DNA of 55,546 nucleotides. Origin: an uncultured Akkermansia sp. (lineage in GTDB: Bacteria > Verrucomicrobiota > Verrucomicrobiia > Verrucomicrobiales > Akkermansiaceae). Positions 41,050 to 49,329 of this stretch are shown here, in pieces. The notes beneath the pieces were generated by a model. The model searched no databases and was not told the origin of the DNA. It worked only from the letters and a program-made list of their open reading frames with translations. The stretch covers positions 1-55,546 of the forward strand of contig CAJGCZ010000010.1 in assembly GCA_904501975.1 (NCBI GenBank), in the 5' to 3' direction. How positions within the stretch are numbered: position 1 is the stretch's first letter; every line of letters starts with the position of its first letter. Position numbers and translations under genes: made by a program.

Positions 41050-41640
41050 CTATTTTTTGCCCCGCCCCACATAAGCTGAGGGATATTTCATCGAGGGGCC
41101 GTATTCATTCGTGCCACGGTAAGAATCGCGGCACATGATGACCAGCAAGATAATACCGCCCACAACGCGAATAACATCGCACAGCATCACAGTATCATTC
41201 ACAGCACCCGCAGCATTGAGAATTTCCTGTGCTGTTTCGGCCCGGACAATATTCTCCAAGTCCGGCCCTATAACATACAGCTCAACAAACCCGATGATTT
41301 GAACCACACTCCATATCACAACCGCTGAGACGGTTGAAATACTAACATCATGCAATCTTTTGACAAACAGGGGCAAGAGCAACACGGTCATCACCACCGT
41401 TTCTAAGATGGAAAACATCCAGATCTGCGTGAGAAAGCCACCCGTTTCACCACTTTCCTCTACAGATATAGCCAACTTATCACCTACATAAACCCCAACG
41501 ACACGGGCAACAATAAAGGTCAGAAAGGCAACCGGAAGCCATCTTTTCCAAAATTGAGAACGCGTGTATCGGCCGGAATAGGAGAACCAACCGGGAATGG
41601 AAGGCACGGGCGGCAAATCTGGATTCATTTGATGATTCAT
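41050..41640 (-). CDS. DUF805-type inner membrane protein
   Basis: 196 residues with about four membrane segments. Diagnostic DUF805 features: the entry motif FSYSGRYTRSQFW (about 19-31), VKRLHDVS near 92, and the exit motif GTNEYGPSMKYP near 178. Function unknown; many relatives lie in envelope-related loci. This copy has a longer loop between segments three and four. Start is the ATG at 41640; a second ATG four codons later is possible. It has its own promoter and ends at the shared 23-bp-stem terminator. Confidence 0.85.
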   Translation of the reverse strand: MNHQMNPDLPPVPSIPGWFSYSGRYTRSQFWKRWLPVAFLTFIVARVVGVYVGDKLAISVEESGETGGFLTQIWMFSILETVVMTVLLLPLFVKRLHDVSISTVSAVVIWSVVQIIGFVELYVIGPDLENIVRAETAQEILNAAGAVNDTVMLCDVIRVVGGIILLVIMCRDSYRGTNEYGPSMKYPSAYVGRGKK

Positions 41641-41663
41641 AGCTAAGGAAGGGATGTTATTTT

Positions 41664-41691
41664 ATTCTAACGGAATCACCCACGGAGTCAA
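41664..41691 (-). promoter_or_regulatory. Promoter of the DUF805 gene
   Basis: TTGACT (41686-41691), 16-bp spacer, TAGAAT (41664-41669) on the minus strand, with a leader of about 17 nt. Confidence 0.7.
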
Positions 41692-41717
41692 GAAGAAAGA
41701 TAAAGCACCGATTTTGC

Positions 41718-41746
41718 TTGCCAAGAGCCCTCAAATATGGTAGGAA
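41718..41746 (+). promoter_or_regulatory. Candidate promoter of the first ECF sigma gene
   Basis: TTGCCA (41718-41723), 17-bp spacer, TAGGAA (41741-41746), then 9 nt to the GTG at 41756. The -35 is the form recurrent in this window; the -10 is weak, as expected if an alternative factor or activator takes part. Confidence 0.4.
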
Positions 41747-41755
41747 ACAAAGCAC

Positions 41756-42418
41756 GTGCACGAAGAACTACCATGGAAAACTCCTGACGACGGCGAACTG
41801 GAAAAGTACGCCGACCGCACCCGCCGTAGTTTGATTGCAAGGCTGCACGATTGGCAGGACCAACGCAGTTGGGATGAGTTTTACCGAACCTACTGGAGAT
41901 TAATCTACGCCGTAGCTACACAGGCCGGATTGCGCGATGACGAAGCTTGGGATACCGTGCAAGAAACCATCCTCACCATCGCCAAACAAAGCAGAAATGG
42001 TGGGTACGACCCGCAGAAGGGCTCCTTCAAAAAATGGCTGTGGCACATTACCCGCTGGCGCATCAAAGACAGGCTCAAGGGGCGGCCCTTGGAATCAGCC
42101 CCGCCACGCGGGGACGACGACACGGAAATGATACCGGATGTGGGCGATTTACCGGACGTCAACGGCGAGAGCTTTGAAAGCATTTGGGAGCGCGAATGGC
42201 AGCGCAACCTCATCAAAGCCGCTACAGAACGCGTAAAAATGCAGGTAAACCCCAAACAATTTCAGATTTTCGACTACTACGTCTTGCGAGGCATGAGCAC
42301 GCTGGAGGTACGCCGCAAGCTGGGTGTAAGCCTCACCCAAATTTACTTGGCACGGCACCGCGTAAGCTCTCTCCTGAAAAAAGAAATTGAAAGCCTTAGA
42401 GCAGGCACAGAGATGTAA
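41756..42418 (+). CDS. ECF-type RNA polymerase sigma factor
   Basis: 220 residues. Sigma region 2 spans about 40-100 (WDEFYRTYWRLIYAVATQAGLRDDEAWDTVQETILTI), with a lengthened linker, and region 4 about 155-212 (FDYYVLRGMSTLEVRRKLGVSLTQIYLARHRVSSLLKKEI), a helix-turn-helix for the -35 element. It directs RNA polymerase to a special promoter set. The long N-terminus (TRRSLIARLHDWQDQRSWDEF) is typical of ECF groups from Planctomycetota and Verrucomicrobiota. The start is GTG at 41756. No anti-sigma gene is adjacent, so control is unknown. The downstream purM gene has its own promoter. Confidence 0.88.
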   Translation: MHEELPWKTPDDGELEKYADRTRRSLIARLHDWQDQRSWDEFYRTYWRLIYAVATQAGLRDDEAWDTVQETILTIAKQSRNGGYDPQKGSFKKWLWHITRWRIKDRLKGRPLESAPPRGDDDTEMIPDVGDLPDVNGESFESIWEREWQRNLIKAATERVKMQVNPKQFQIFDYYVLRGMSTLEVRRKLGVSLTQIYLARHRVSSLLKKEIESLRAGTEM

Positions 42419-42466
42419 ATATCAGCTATTTACGCTAACAAATAGCTCGCTAAAGAAAATTACGGC

Positions 42467-42495
42467 TTGCCAAAGGCACAAAAGAAGAGTATAAT
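42467..42495 (+). promoter_or_regulatory. Promoter of purM
   Basis: TTGCCA (42467-42472), 17-bp spacer, TATAAT (42490-42495), followed by the discriminator CCGCGCG. The leader would be about 23 nt to the ATG at 42525. Confidence 0.85.
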
Positions 42496-42524
42496 CCGCG
42501 CGAATCCACGTGATCTCTTTTCCT

Positions 42525-43523
42525 ATGTCAGGCAATCTCACATACAAGCAATCCGGTGTCGATACCATTGAGGCACAGTCTTTTGTCAGTGACATCAGCG
42601 CGCACGTAAAGCGCACGCAGAAAAACCGTCAGCTCTGCAACGCCTTCGGTCTGTTCGCAGCAGCTTACGATCTCTCCGCCTACAAGGAGCCTGTTATCGT
42701 CACCGGAACGGATGGCGTGGGCACCAAGACGGAAGTCCTCTTTGAGATGGACATGCTGGAGACCGCCGGCAAGGACTTGGTCGCTATGAACGTAAACGAC
42801 ATTCTGACCACCGGTGGTGACCCCTTGGTTTTCCTTGATTACCTTGGCATCTCCAACCTGGAGGCAGAGCGTCCCCGCATCACTCGCCTTGTTGCCGGTA
42901 TGTGCGACTACCTTGAGAGCTGCAACTGCATTCTTGCCGGTGGCGAAACCGCTGAAATGCCCGGCGTAGTACCCGAGAACTTGGTAGAAATGGCCGGTTT
43001 CAGCATTGGATGTGTTGAGAAGAGCCAGATGATTGACCCCTCTCAGGTAGAGGTGGGCGATGTACTTGTAGGCTACCCCAGCGATGGCTTCCACGCCAAC
43101 GGCTGGAGCTTGGTACGCCGCATTTTGGCTCAGAACCCCGACCTTCTTACAGACGAAGAGCTGCGCGCCATGCTTGCACCCACGAGATTGTACCACGATG
43201 TAGTGTACGACATGCGCAAACTCGGTATCACCCCGAAGGCATACGCCCACATCACCGGTGGTGGTCTGCCTGAGAACTTGGAGCGTTTCCTTGGCGACAA
43301 GGGTGCAGACTTGGAGATTCCCTACTGGGACAACGAGCCGGTACAGAAGGTGCTCAAGTTTGTTGATGCTGAAGACCGCTTCCACACCTTCAACATGGGC
43401 ATTGGTTGGGTAGCCATCGTGAAGCCCGAGCAGGTGGAAGCCGCCTGCACCGCAGGCCCCGGCGGCACCGTTATCGGCACCATGCGCGAGGGCAAAGGCA
43501 TCCACGTTAAGGTTCGTCAATAA
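42525..43523 (+). CDS. purM: Phosphoribosylformylglycinamidine cyclo-ligase
   Basis: 332 residues. Converts FGAM and ATP to AIR, the fifth step of purine synthesis. Start MSGNLTYKQSGVD aligns with the usual family N-terminus (SYKDAGVD); the GTG at 42510 is rejected. Family signals: GTDGVGTKTEVLFEM, MNVNDILTTGGDPLVFLDY, LAGGETAEMPGVV, SDGFHANGWSLVRR, and HITGGGLPENL. Length is slightly below E. coli PurM (345). No Shine-Dalgarno. The PurF-like gene follows after 19 nt, so both should be made together from the purM promoter. Confidence 0.95.
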   Translation: MSGNLTYKQSGVDTIEAQSFVSDISAHVKRTQKNRQLCNAFGLFAAAYDLSAYKEPVIVTGTDGVGTKTEVLFEMDMLETAGKDLVAMNVNDILTTGGDPLVFLDYLGISNLEAERPRITRLVAGMCDYLESCNCILAGGETAEMPGVVPENLVEMAGFSIGCVEKSQMIDPSQVEVGDVLVGYPSDGFHANGWSLVRRILAQNPDLLTDEELRAMLAPTRLYHDVVYDMRKLGITPKAYAHITGGGLPENLERFLGDKGADLEIPYWDNEPVQKVLKFVDAEDRFHTFNMGIGWVAIVKPEQVEAACTAGPGGTVIGTMREGKGIHVKVRQ

Positions 43524-43542
43524 ATAACGCAAACACACTCGT

Positions 43543-45432
43543 ATGTCTGCTGCTATCAGACTTTTGAAGCCGCTCTCCTATTTCGCGGAGAAGTACGGCT
43601 CGCCCGAGTGGGCCTTCAACAAGCTTTTCCTGCTCATGGAAAAGCAACACAACCGCGGACAAGACGGTGCCGGCATTGGCTGTATTAAGTTAAACATGCC
43701 GATGGGAGAGCCCTACATCTTCCGTGCCCGCGATGCGTCGGCCTCTGCTATCACCAATATTTTCTCCAACCAGCAGCATACCCTGCGTAACCTGCGCGAG
43801 CAGGGCCTTATCAAAGGAACGGATGCAGCCGGTTACAAGCGCCACTTCAACTTTGGCGGCGAGGTGCTGATGGGCCACCTGCTCTACGGCACCAGCGGTG
43901 TACAGTATGATGAGGGTAATTGCCACCCCTACATGCGCCGCACCAACTGGACCACCCGCACCCTCATGTTGCAGGGTGATATGGGCATCACCAACTTGGA
44001 TGAACTGCACCAGAAGTTGATTTCCCGTGGTCAGCACCCGGTATTCGGCACAGCCATTCAAACCCTGATGGAAGAGGTTGGCTACTACTTGGACGAAGCT
44101 CACACGGACATCTACCGCAACCTGCGCGACAAGAAGGTAGACGGCCAGGAGATACCCAACATCATTTCTGCCGAACTTGATTTGTTCGACATCATCTCCA
44201 AGGCTTCTCGCGACTGGGACGGCGGTTTCTGCCTGACCGGTGCCGTTGGTAACGGCGACTTCTTCTGCCTGCGCGACCCGCACGGCATTCGCCACTGCCA
44301 CTACGTGCTCACGGATGAGTACTTAGCCATAGCCAGCGAGCGTGTACCGCTGATGAGCGTGATGGAGGTGGAAGAAGACGAGGTGAAGGAGCTTGCTCCT
44401 GCCAACATGATTGTCGTTAAGTCCGATGGCCAAGTCACCATCAAGGAGTACACCACACCCGGAGAGTTCAAGCCCTGCTGCTTCGAGGACGTATACACCT
44501 CCCGCGGCAATGACCCCGTGATTTACCGCGAGCGCAAAGCATTGGGCGCCAACCTGACTGAGCAAATCGTTGACAGTTTGGACGGCAACTTCTCCAAGGC
44601 AGCCATCACCTTCATTCCGAACACAGCTGAGGTATCCTACTACGGCCTGCTGGAGGGTCTGCGAGCCTACCGCCGCAACAAGGTGACGGAAGCCATGATT
44701 AAGGCCTACAAAGAGGGCACCATGAGCGAAGAGCTGATTAACGAGCTTATTCTGCGCCGCTGGCCCCGTGCGGAAAAGATTGCCCACAAGGACATTAAGC
44801 TGCGCACCTTCATTTCTGAGGAAAGCAGCCGCAAGCAGCTGGCCGCCATGGTGTACGACCTCACCTACGGTGCCGTAGGCAGCGATGAGGTGCTGGTAGC
44901 CATCGACGACTCTATTGTACGCGGCACCACGCTTAAGATGAGCCTTCTGCGACTCTTGGCTCGCTCCACGGCACGCAAGATCGTGATTGCCTCCTCTGCC
45001 CCCCAGGTACGTTACCCGGACTGCTACGGCATCGACATGAGCGAGATGGGCAAGTTCATTGCCTTCCAAGCCGCTGTAACGCTGCTGAAGAAGCGCGGCA
45101 TGTACACCCGCATCATTGAGGTGTACGAGGAATGCAAACGCCAGCTTACCCTGCCGCCCGCAGAGCGCACTAACCCCGTTACCAAGATTTACGAGCCCTT
45201 CACCGAAGATGAAATCACGGCCGAGGTATCTCGCATGGTAACGCCGGATAACAGCCCCTGCCTGATTCAGGTGGTGTACCAGAGCATGCAAGGCCTGCAC
45301 GATGCTATTGAAGGCCCCTGCGGTGACTGGTACTTCAGTGGCGAATACCCCACCCCCGGTGGCTACACTACCGTAAACAAGGCTTATATTGCCTGGTTTG
45401 AAAGCCGCGACAAACGCGACTATCAGCTCTAA
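43543..45432 (+). CDS. Amidophosphoribosyltransferase-like protein lacking the N-terminal catalytic cysteine
   Basis: 629 residues, the long PurF form known from Bacteroides-type genomes. PurF makes phosphoribosylamine from PRPP and glutamine. The glutaminase half keeps LLMEKQHNRGQDGAG, GHLLYGTSG and MLQGDMGITN; the phosphoribosyltransferase half has the PRPP motif LVAIDDSIVRGTTLK (about 449-464). However, the chain starts MSAAIRLLKPL, where relatives read ECGVAMIRLLKPL: the Cys nucleophile is missing, and the upstream frame meets a stop 15 nt before the ATG with no Cys codon. The enzyme may use ammonia, or be a paralogue beside a true PurF. It is 19 nt after purM, in an operon ending in a strong terminator. 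Confidence 0.85.
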   Translation: MSAAIRLLKPLSYFAEKYGSPEWAFNKLFLLMEKQHNRGQDGAGIGCIKLNMPMGEPYIFRARDASASAITNIFSNQQHTLRNLREQGLIKGTDAAGYKRHFNFGGEVLMGHLLYGTSGVQYDEGNCHPYMRRTNWTTRTLMLQGDMGITNLDELHQKLISRGQHPVFGTAIQTLMEEVGYYLDEAHTDIYRNLRDKKVDGQEIPNIISAELDLFDIISKASRDWDGGFCLTGAVGNGDFFCLRDPHGIRHCHYVLTDEYLAIASERVPLMSVMEVEEDEVKELAPANMIVVKSDGQVTIKEYTTPGEFKPCCFEDVYTSRGNDPVIYRERKALGANLTEQIVDSLDGNFSKAAITFIPNTAEVSYYGLLEGLRAYRRNKVTEAMIKAYKEGTMSEELINELILRRWPRAEKIAHKDIKLRTFISEESSRKQLAAMVYDLTYGAVGSDEVLVAIDDSIVRGTTLKMSLLRLLARSTARKIVIASSAPQVRYPDCYGIDMSEMGKFIAFQAAVTLLKKRGMYTRIIEVYEECKRQLTLPPAERTNPVTKIYEPFTEDEITAEVSRMVTPDNSPCLIQVVYQSMQGLHDAIEGPCGDWYFSGEYPTPGGYTTVNKAYIAWFESRDKRDYQL

Positions 45433-45439
45433 TTTCAAA

Positions 45440-45482
45440 GCTTTCGCCGGAGCTATATACCCGGCTCCGGCGAAAGCGTTTT
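45440..45482 (+). terminator. Intrinsic terminator of the purM-purF-like operon
   Basis: A 14-bp perfect stem (45440-45453 with 45464-45477), 10-nt loop, followed by GTTTTC. It lies 8 nt after the stop codon and just before the next sigma factor gene. Confidence 0.88.
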
Positions 45483-45496
45483 CAACCGACACTGCC

Positions 45497-46102
45497 ATGG
45501 ACAGCTCAAAAGACAACACCAACTCCCCTCAGCCCTCGGATGAAGAGCTTATCGCTCTGACTCTCAGCGGCAAAACGTCTGCATTTGATGAGCTGACCCG
45601 TCGCCACAGCCGCAAGCTGCACTCCATGCTCTACCAAATGTTGAACTCGGAGGCAGACGCCTACGATGTGGCACAGGAATCTTTCATTAAAGCATATCAT
45701 TCTCTTCGCTTTTTCAATGGGCAAAGCGCGTTCTACACGTGGTTGTACACCATTGCTGCCAACCACGCCCGCAACTTTATCCGCAAAAAGAAGCGAGAAA
45801 AAACCGTCACCATTGACGACGATACTGCCGGCAATCAGCACGAAAAGAACAATGAGTTGGAGGACACCTCCCGCGATGCCGACCCCGTGCGCAAAGCACA
45901 CCTGAAGGACCTGCGCAAAAAATTGCGCGCAGCCATCGACCAATTGTCCCCCGCGCACCGCGAAGTAGTCACCCTCAGCGACATTGCCGGGCTCTCGTAC
46001 CCGGAAATTTCCAAGATGCTCAATATCTCGGAAGGCACCTTGCGCTCGCGCCTGCACTATGCCCACAAGCACCTGCAAAGCTTGTTGGCAGATGAAATGT
46101 AA
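45497..46102 (+). CDS. ECF-type RNA polymerase sigma factor (RpoE/SigW-like)
   Basis: 201 residues from the ATG at 45497; the longer frame to 45389 runs back through the terminator and the preceding gene. Region 2: FDELTRRHSRKLHSMLYQMLNSEADAYDVAQESFIKAYHSLRFFNGQSAFYTWLYTIAANHARNF (about 28-92, described here by its ends only as FDELTRRHSRK to TIAANHARNF). Region 4: AHREVVTLSDIAGLSYPEI and ISEGTLRSRLHYAHKHL (about 150-195). This is the classic extracytoplasmic-stress sigma layout. No anti-sigma gene follows; the next gene is a cation ATPase 205 nt downstream. No clear promoter was found outside the terminator region. Confidence 0.92.
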   Translation: MDSSKDNTNSPQPSDEELIALTLSGKTSAFDELTRRHSRKLHSMLYQMLNSEADAYDVAQESFIKAYHSLRFFNGQSAFYTWLYTIAANHARNFIRKKKREKTVTIDDDTAGNQHEKNNELEDTSRDADPVRKAHLKDLRKKLRAAIDQLSPAHREVVTLSDIAGLSYPEISKMLNISEGTLRSRLHYAHKHLQSLLADEM

Positions 46103-46170
46103 GCCCCCTGCAAACCACCCCGTCTACCCTCACACTTACCTTCTTTTTACAAGCAATGCAGATAAAATGC

Positions 46171-46199
46171 TTGCCCCTACTCTAAAAAAATGTCATAAT
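46171..46199 (+). promoter_or_regulatory. Promoter of the P-type ATPase gene
   Basis: TTGCCC (46171-46176), 17-bp spacer, CATAAT (46194-46199), followed by CGCCGCGCGCC. The leader would be about 100 nt, the longest predicted here; I see no known riboswitch fold in it. Confidence 0.75.
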
Positions 46200-46306
46200 C
46201 GCCGCGCGCCACATCCGGCTATTCAGGAATAGACTCGCACTAAGCTCGTTATCTACTGTATAACCGAAAAAACAAGGCGATACAAGTTTATCACCACAAC
46301 ACAAAC

Positions 46307-49201
46307 ATGCCTAAATACACAGACCCGCACACCGGCCTTACTACCGCACAGGTGGAGGAGAGCAGAAAGCAGCACGGTTGCAACCAATTAACTCCGGCAG
46401 CCCGCGCCCCTTGGTGGGTGCAATTGCTGGAGAAATTTACCGATCCGCTGATTGTTATTCTGCTCGTTGCCGCCGTTATTTCGTTTATTCCGGTTCTCTT
46501 AGTGGAGGGCCACAGCTGGATTGAGAGCGCCGGTATTCTCGGTGCCGTCCTCTTGGCAACGCTCGTTGGCTTCATCAACGAATACAAAGCCGGCAAAGAG
46601 TTTGATATTCTCAACCAAGTGAGCGATGTTGCCCCCGTGCGCGTTGTGCGCAACGGCAAGCATTGCCAGGTACCTAAGAACGAATTGGTGGTGGGTGATA
46701 TTGTGACCCTGGGCACCGGCGAGGAGATTCCCGCTGACGGTGTTGTGCTTGAGTCCGTAGCACTCAAAATCAACCAGGCCTCTCTCACCGGCGAATCCGA
46801 GCCCGTGCTTAAAACCCCCGGCGAGGCCGAGGAAGCCCTGCCCGGCGCCTACCCCACCAACCTTCTGCTGCGCAGCACGCTCGTATCTGAAGGCACCGGC
46901 ATTTACTGTGTTACCAAGGTGGGTGATGCCACAGAGATTGGTAAGGTAGCCCGTGCTGCCTCCGAGGATAACGGTGAAAAATCCCCCTTAACCCTGCAGC
47001 TTGACGGCCTGTGCGAGGGCATCAGCGTGGTAGGCTTCAGCTTAGCACTGTTCCTTTTCTCCTCTCTAATTGTGCGTGGCGCCATGGGTGGCACGTTTGA
47101 TTTGAGCACCGGCCAATGGTATTTCTTCTTCTGCCTGTTGGCCGCTGTAGCCGTAGCCATGCTGCGCGTGTGGTACCCCACCCTGCAAACTCTGCTGGGC
47201 TATTTTAACGTGAATCTTACCGCACCGTCTGTGGTGAGCAAAAAGGGCGGTCTGCCTTGGTTGTACTGCCTGTTAGCCGGTGCTGCCATCTTTGGCATCA
47301 GCTTGGTTATTTTGAATGCCACCGGTTGCGTTGGCTATGCCCCCGAAACCTGGATGCCTGCCACAGCAGCAGAAAACCTGTTGCTCTATTTCATGATTGC
47401 CATTACCCTCATCGTGGTATCCGTACCGGAGGGTCTGCCCATGAGTGTAACGCTCAGCTTGGCCTACAGCATGCGTAAAATGGCCGCCCAAAACAACTTG
47501 GTGCGTAAGATGCATGCCTGCGAAACCATTGGTGCCGCAACGGTCGTTTGCTCTGATAAGACCGGCACACTCACCACCAACCGCATGACGGTAAGAGAAT
47601 GCCACTTCCCTGAGGTGAATGAGAAGAAGACAGAGGCCCCCATCTTCCCGCTGTTGGCTGAAGGCATTGCCCTTAATTCCTCCGCCGACTTGGATGAAAA
47701 GGGCGAGGTGCTCGGCAACGTAACGGAAGGCGCCATGCTCATGTTCCTTCATGGCTTAGGCTGCAACTACGAGAGCATCCGCAAGAGCACGGAAGTGCTT
47801 GGGCAGCTTCCCTTCACCACCATGAACAAGTTTATGGCCACCTGCGCCAAATCTGCCGCACTGGGTGGCAAGGAGGTCATTTTCGTTAAGGGCGCTCCGG
47901 AGTTTGTGCTCAGCATGTGCTCTACCGCCTACGGTGCAGAGCTGACCGAAGCCATGCGACAGGATGTGCTCCAAACCATCACCACAGCTCAGCGTAAGGC
48001 CATGCGTGTCTTGGGCTTGGCCTACCGTGAGGGTGCAGCAACCACCCCGGAAGATATTAAGGCTGCCTGCAACGGCTTGGTATGGATGGGCTGCTTTGTA
48101 ATTCAGGACCCCGTGCGCAGCGATGTGCCCGCGGCTGTGGCCACCTGCCTTAAGGCCGGTGTAGGCATTAAGATTGTAACCGGCGATAATAAGGAGACCG
48201 CCTGCCAGATTGGCCGCGAAATCGGCTTGCTGCCTGCTGAGGGCGAGATTCCGCCCCATGCGGTGCTTACCGGCGAAGAGTTCGGCGCCCTTACCGATGA
48301 GCAGTTGGCCGCCCAAGTCAATGACTTGCGCGTACTTTCCCGTGCCAAACCGATGGACAAGCTGCGTTTGGTCAACACCCTGCAGAGCAAACACCATGTT
48401 GTTGCCGTAACAGGCGACGGCACCAATGATGCCCCTGCCCTGAACCATGCCGATGTAGGCCTGTCCATGGGTATTACCGGCACATCCGTTGCAAAGGAAG
48501 CCTCCGATATCATTCTGTTGGATGACTCCTTCACCAGCATTACCCGCGCCATTAAGTGGGGACGCTCGCTGTACCGCAACATTCAGAAGTTCATTGTATT
48601 CCAGCTTACGGTCAACGTGGCCGCCTGTGGCATTGCTGCGCTGGGGCCGTTCATTGGCTGCAACCTGCCGCTTACCGTAACTCAGATGCTGTGGGTCAAC
48701 CTCATCATGGATACCTTTGCCGCTTTGGCCTTGGCCACCGAGCCGCCCAGCGACGACGTAATGGAGATGCAGCCCCGCAACAAGCTGGCCTTCATCATCA
48801 CCCCGGGCATGAGCAAGTGGATTCTGGGCTTTGGCATTACCTTCATTGCTGCACTTATTACCTACGTGCAAATGATGCCCGCAGAAGGCACTCAAGGCTA
48901 CGGGCACTCCCTGACGATGCTCTTCACGGGATTCGTGATGCTGCAATTCTGGAACCTGTTTAACGCCCGCGTATACGGCACAAACCACAGCTTCCTGAAG
49001 GGGCTGTTTGCCAACAAGTCCTTCCTGTTGATTATGGGAGTTATCCTTGTGGGGCAAATCCTTGCCGTAGAGTTCGGCGGCAGCGTTTTCCGCACGGTTT
49101 CCCTTAGCATTACAGACTGGTTGTTCATTGCTGCTGCCACCTGCCCGGTGCTCATCATTGGTGAGTTAGTGCGCGCCATTGGCCGCGCTAAGCAGAAGTA
49201 A
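46307..49201 (+). CDS. Calcium-type P-type ATPase (P2 family, PMCA/SERCA-like)
   Basis: 964 residues. Exports Ca2+ (or a similar cation) across the inner membrane at the cost of ATP. N-terminal cation-ATPase domain, actuator motif LTGESEPVLKT (about 162-172), membrane ion-binding segment VSVPEGLPMSVTLS (about 368), phosphorylation site D417 in CSDKTGTLTTNRM, nucleotide site FVKGAPE, hinge VTGDGTNDAPAL (about 703), and C-terminal membrane segments with NLIMDTFAALALATEPP. Between membrane segments 3 and 4 there is an extra, partly hydrophobic stretch (about 285-360) longer than in typical bacterial members. Monocistronic, with its own promoter and terminator. Confidence 0.93.
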   Translation: MPKYTDPHTGLTTAQVEESRKQHGCNQLTPAARAPWWVQLLEKFTDPLIVILLVAAVISFIPVLLVEGHSWIESAGILGAVLLATLVGFINEYKAGKEFDILNQVSDVAPVRVVRNGKHCQVPKNELVVGDIVTLGTGEEIPADGVVLESVALKINQASLTGESEPVLKTPGEAEEALPGAYPTNLLLRSTLVSEGTGIYCVTKVGDATEIGKVARAASEDNGEKSPLTLQLDGLCEGISVVGFSLALFLFSSLIVRGAMGGTFDLSTGQWYFFFCLLAAVAVAMLRVWYPTLQTLLGYFNVNLTAPSVVSKKGGLPWLYCLLAGAAIFGISLVILNATGCVGYAPETWMPATAAENLLLYFMIAITLIVVSVPEGLPMSVTLSLAYSMRKMAAQNNLVRKMHACETIGAATVVCSDKTGTLTTNRMTVRECHFPEVNEKKTEAPIFPLLAEGIALNSSADLDEKGEVLGNVTEGAMLMFLHGLGCNYESIRKSTEVLGQLPFTTMNKFMATCAKSAALGGKEVIFVKGAPEFVLSMCSTAYGAELTEAMRQDVLQTITTAQRKAMRVLGLAYREGAATTPEDIKAACNGLVWMGCFVIQDPVRSDVPAAVATCLKAGVGIKIVTGDNKETACQIGREIGLLPAEGEIPPHAVLTGEEFGALTDEQLAAQVNDLRVLSRAKPMDKLRLVNTLQSKHHVVAVTGDGTNDAPALNHADVGLSMGITGTSVAKEASDIILLDDSFTSITRAIKWGRSLYRNIQKFIVFQLTVNVAACGIAALGPFIGCNLPLTVTQMLWVNLIMDTFAALALATEPPSDDVMEMQPRNKLAFIITPGMSKWILGFGITFIAALITYVQMMPAEGTQGYGHSLTMLFTGFVMLQFWNLFNARVYGTNHSFLKGLFANKSFLLIMGVILVGQILAVEFGGSVFRTVSLSITDWLFIAAATCPVLIIGELVRAIGRAKQK

Positions 49202-49225
49202 CCCAGCATTAACCACGGCTTTTTT

Positions 49226-49260
49226 GCGCCCTGCAAAATTATTTTGCAGGGCGCAATTTA
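49226..49260 (+). terminator. Terminator after the P-type ATPase gene
   Basis: A perfect 13-bp stem (49226-49238 with 49242-49254), 3-nt loop, AATTTATT afterwards. T residues also precede it, so it may work in both directions. Confidence 0.82.
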
Positions 49261-49276
49261 TTGCCACGCTCGGCGC

Positions 49277-49305
49277 TTGACTAATGCCGCAGAGAGGAGT
49301 ATAAC
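49277..49305 (+). promoter_or_regulatory. Promoter of the MFS transporter gene
   Basis: TTGACT (49277-49282), 17-bp spacer, TATAAC (49300-49305), then TAGCGCGC. Predicted leader about 18 nt. Confidence 0.8.
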
Positions 49306-49329
49306 TAGCGCGCAATCGTCCGTTGAGCC

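Noticed and set aside
41756..46102. Anti-sigma genes for the two ECF sigma factors
   Set aside because: Neighbouring genes (purM, the purF-like gene, cation ATPase) are not anti-sigma factors; none was found.
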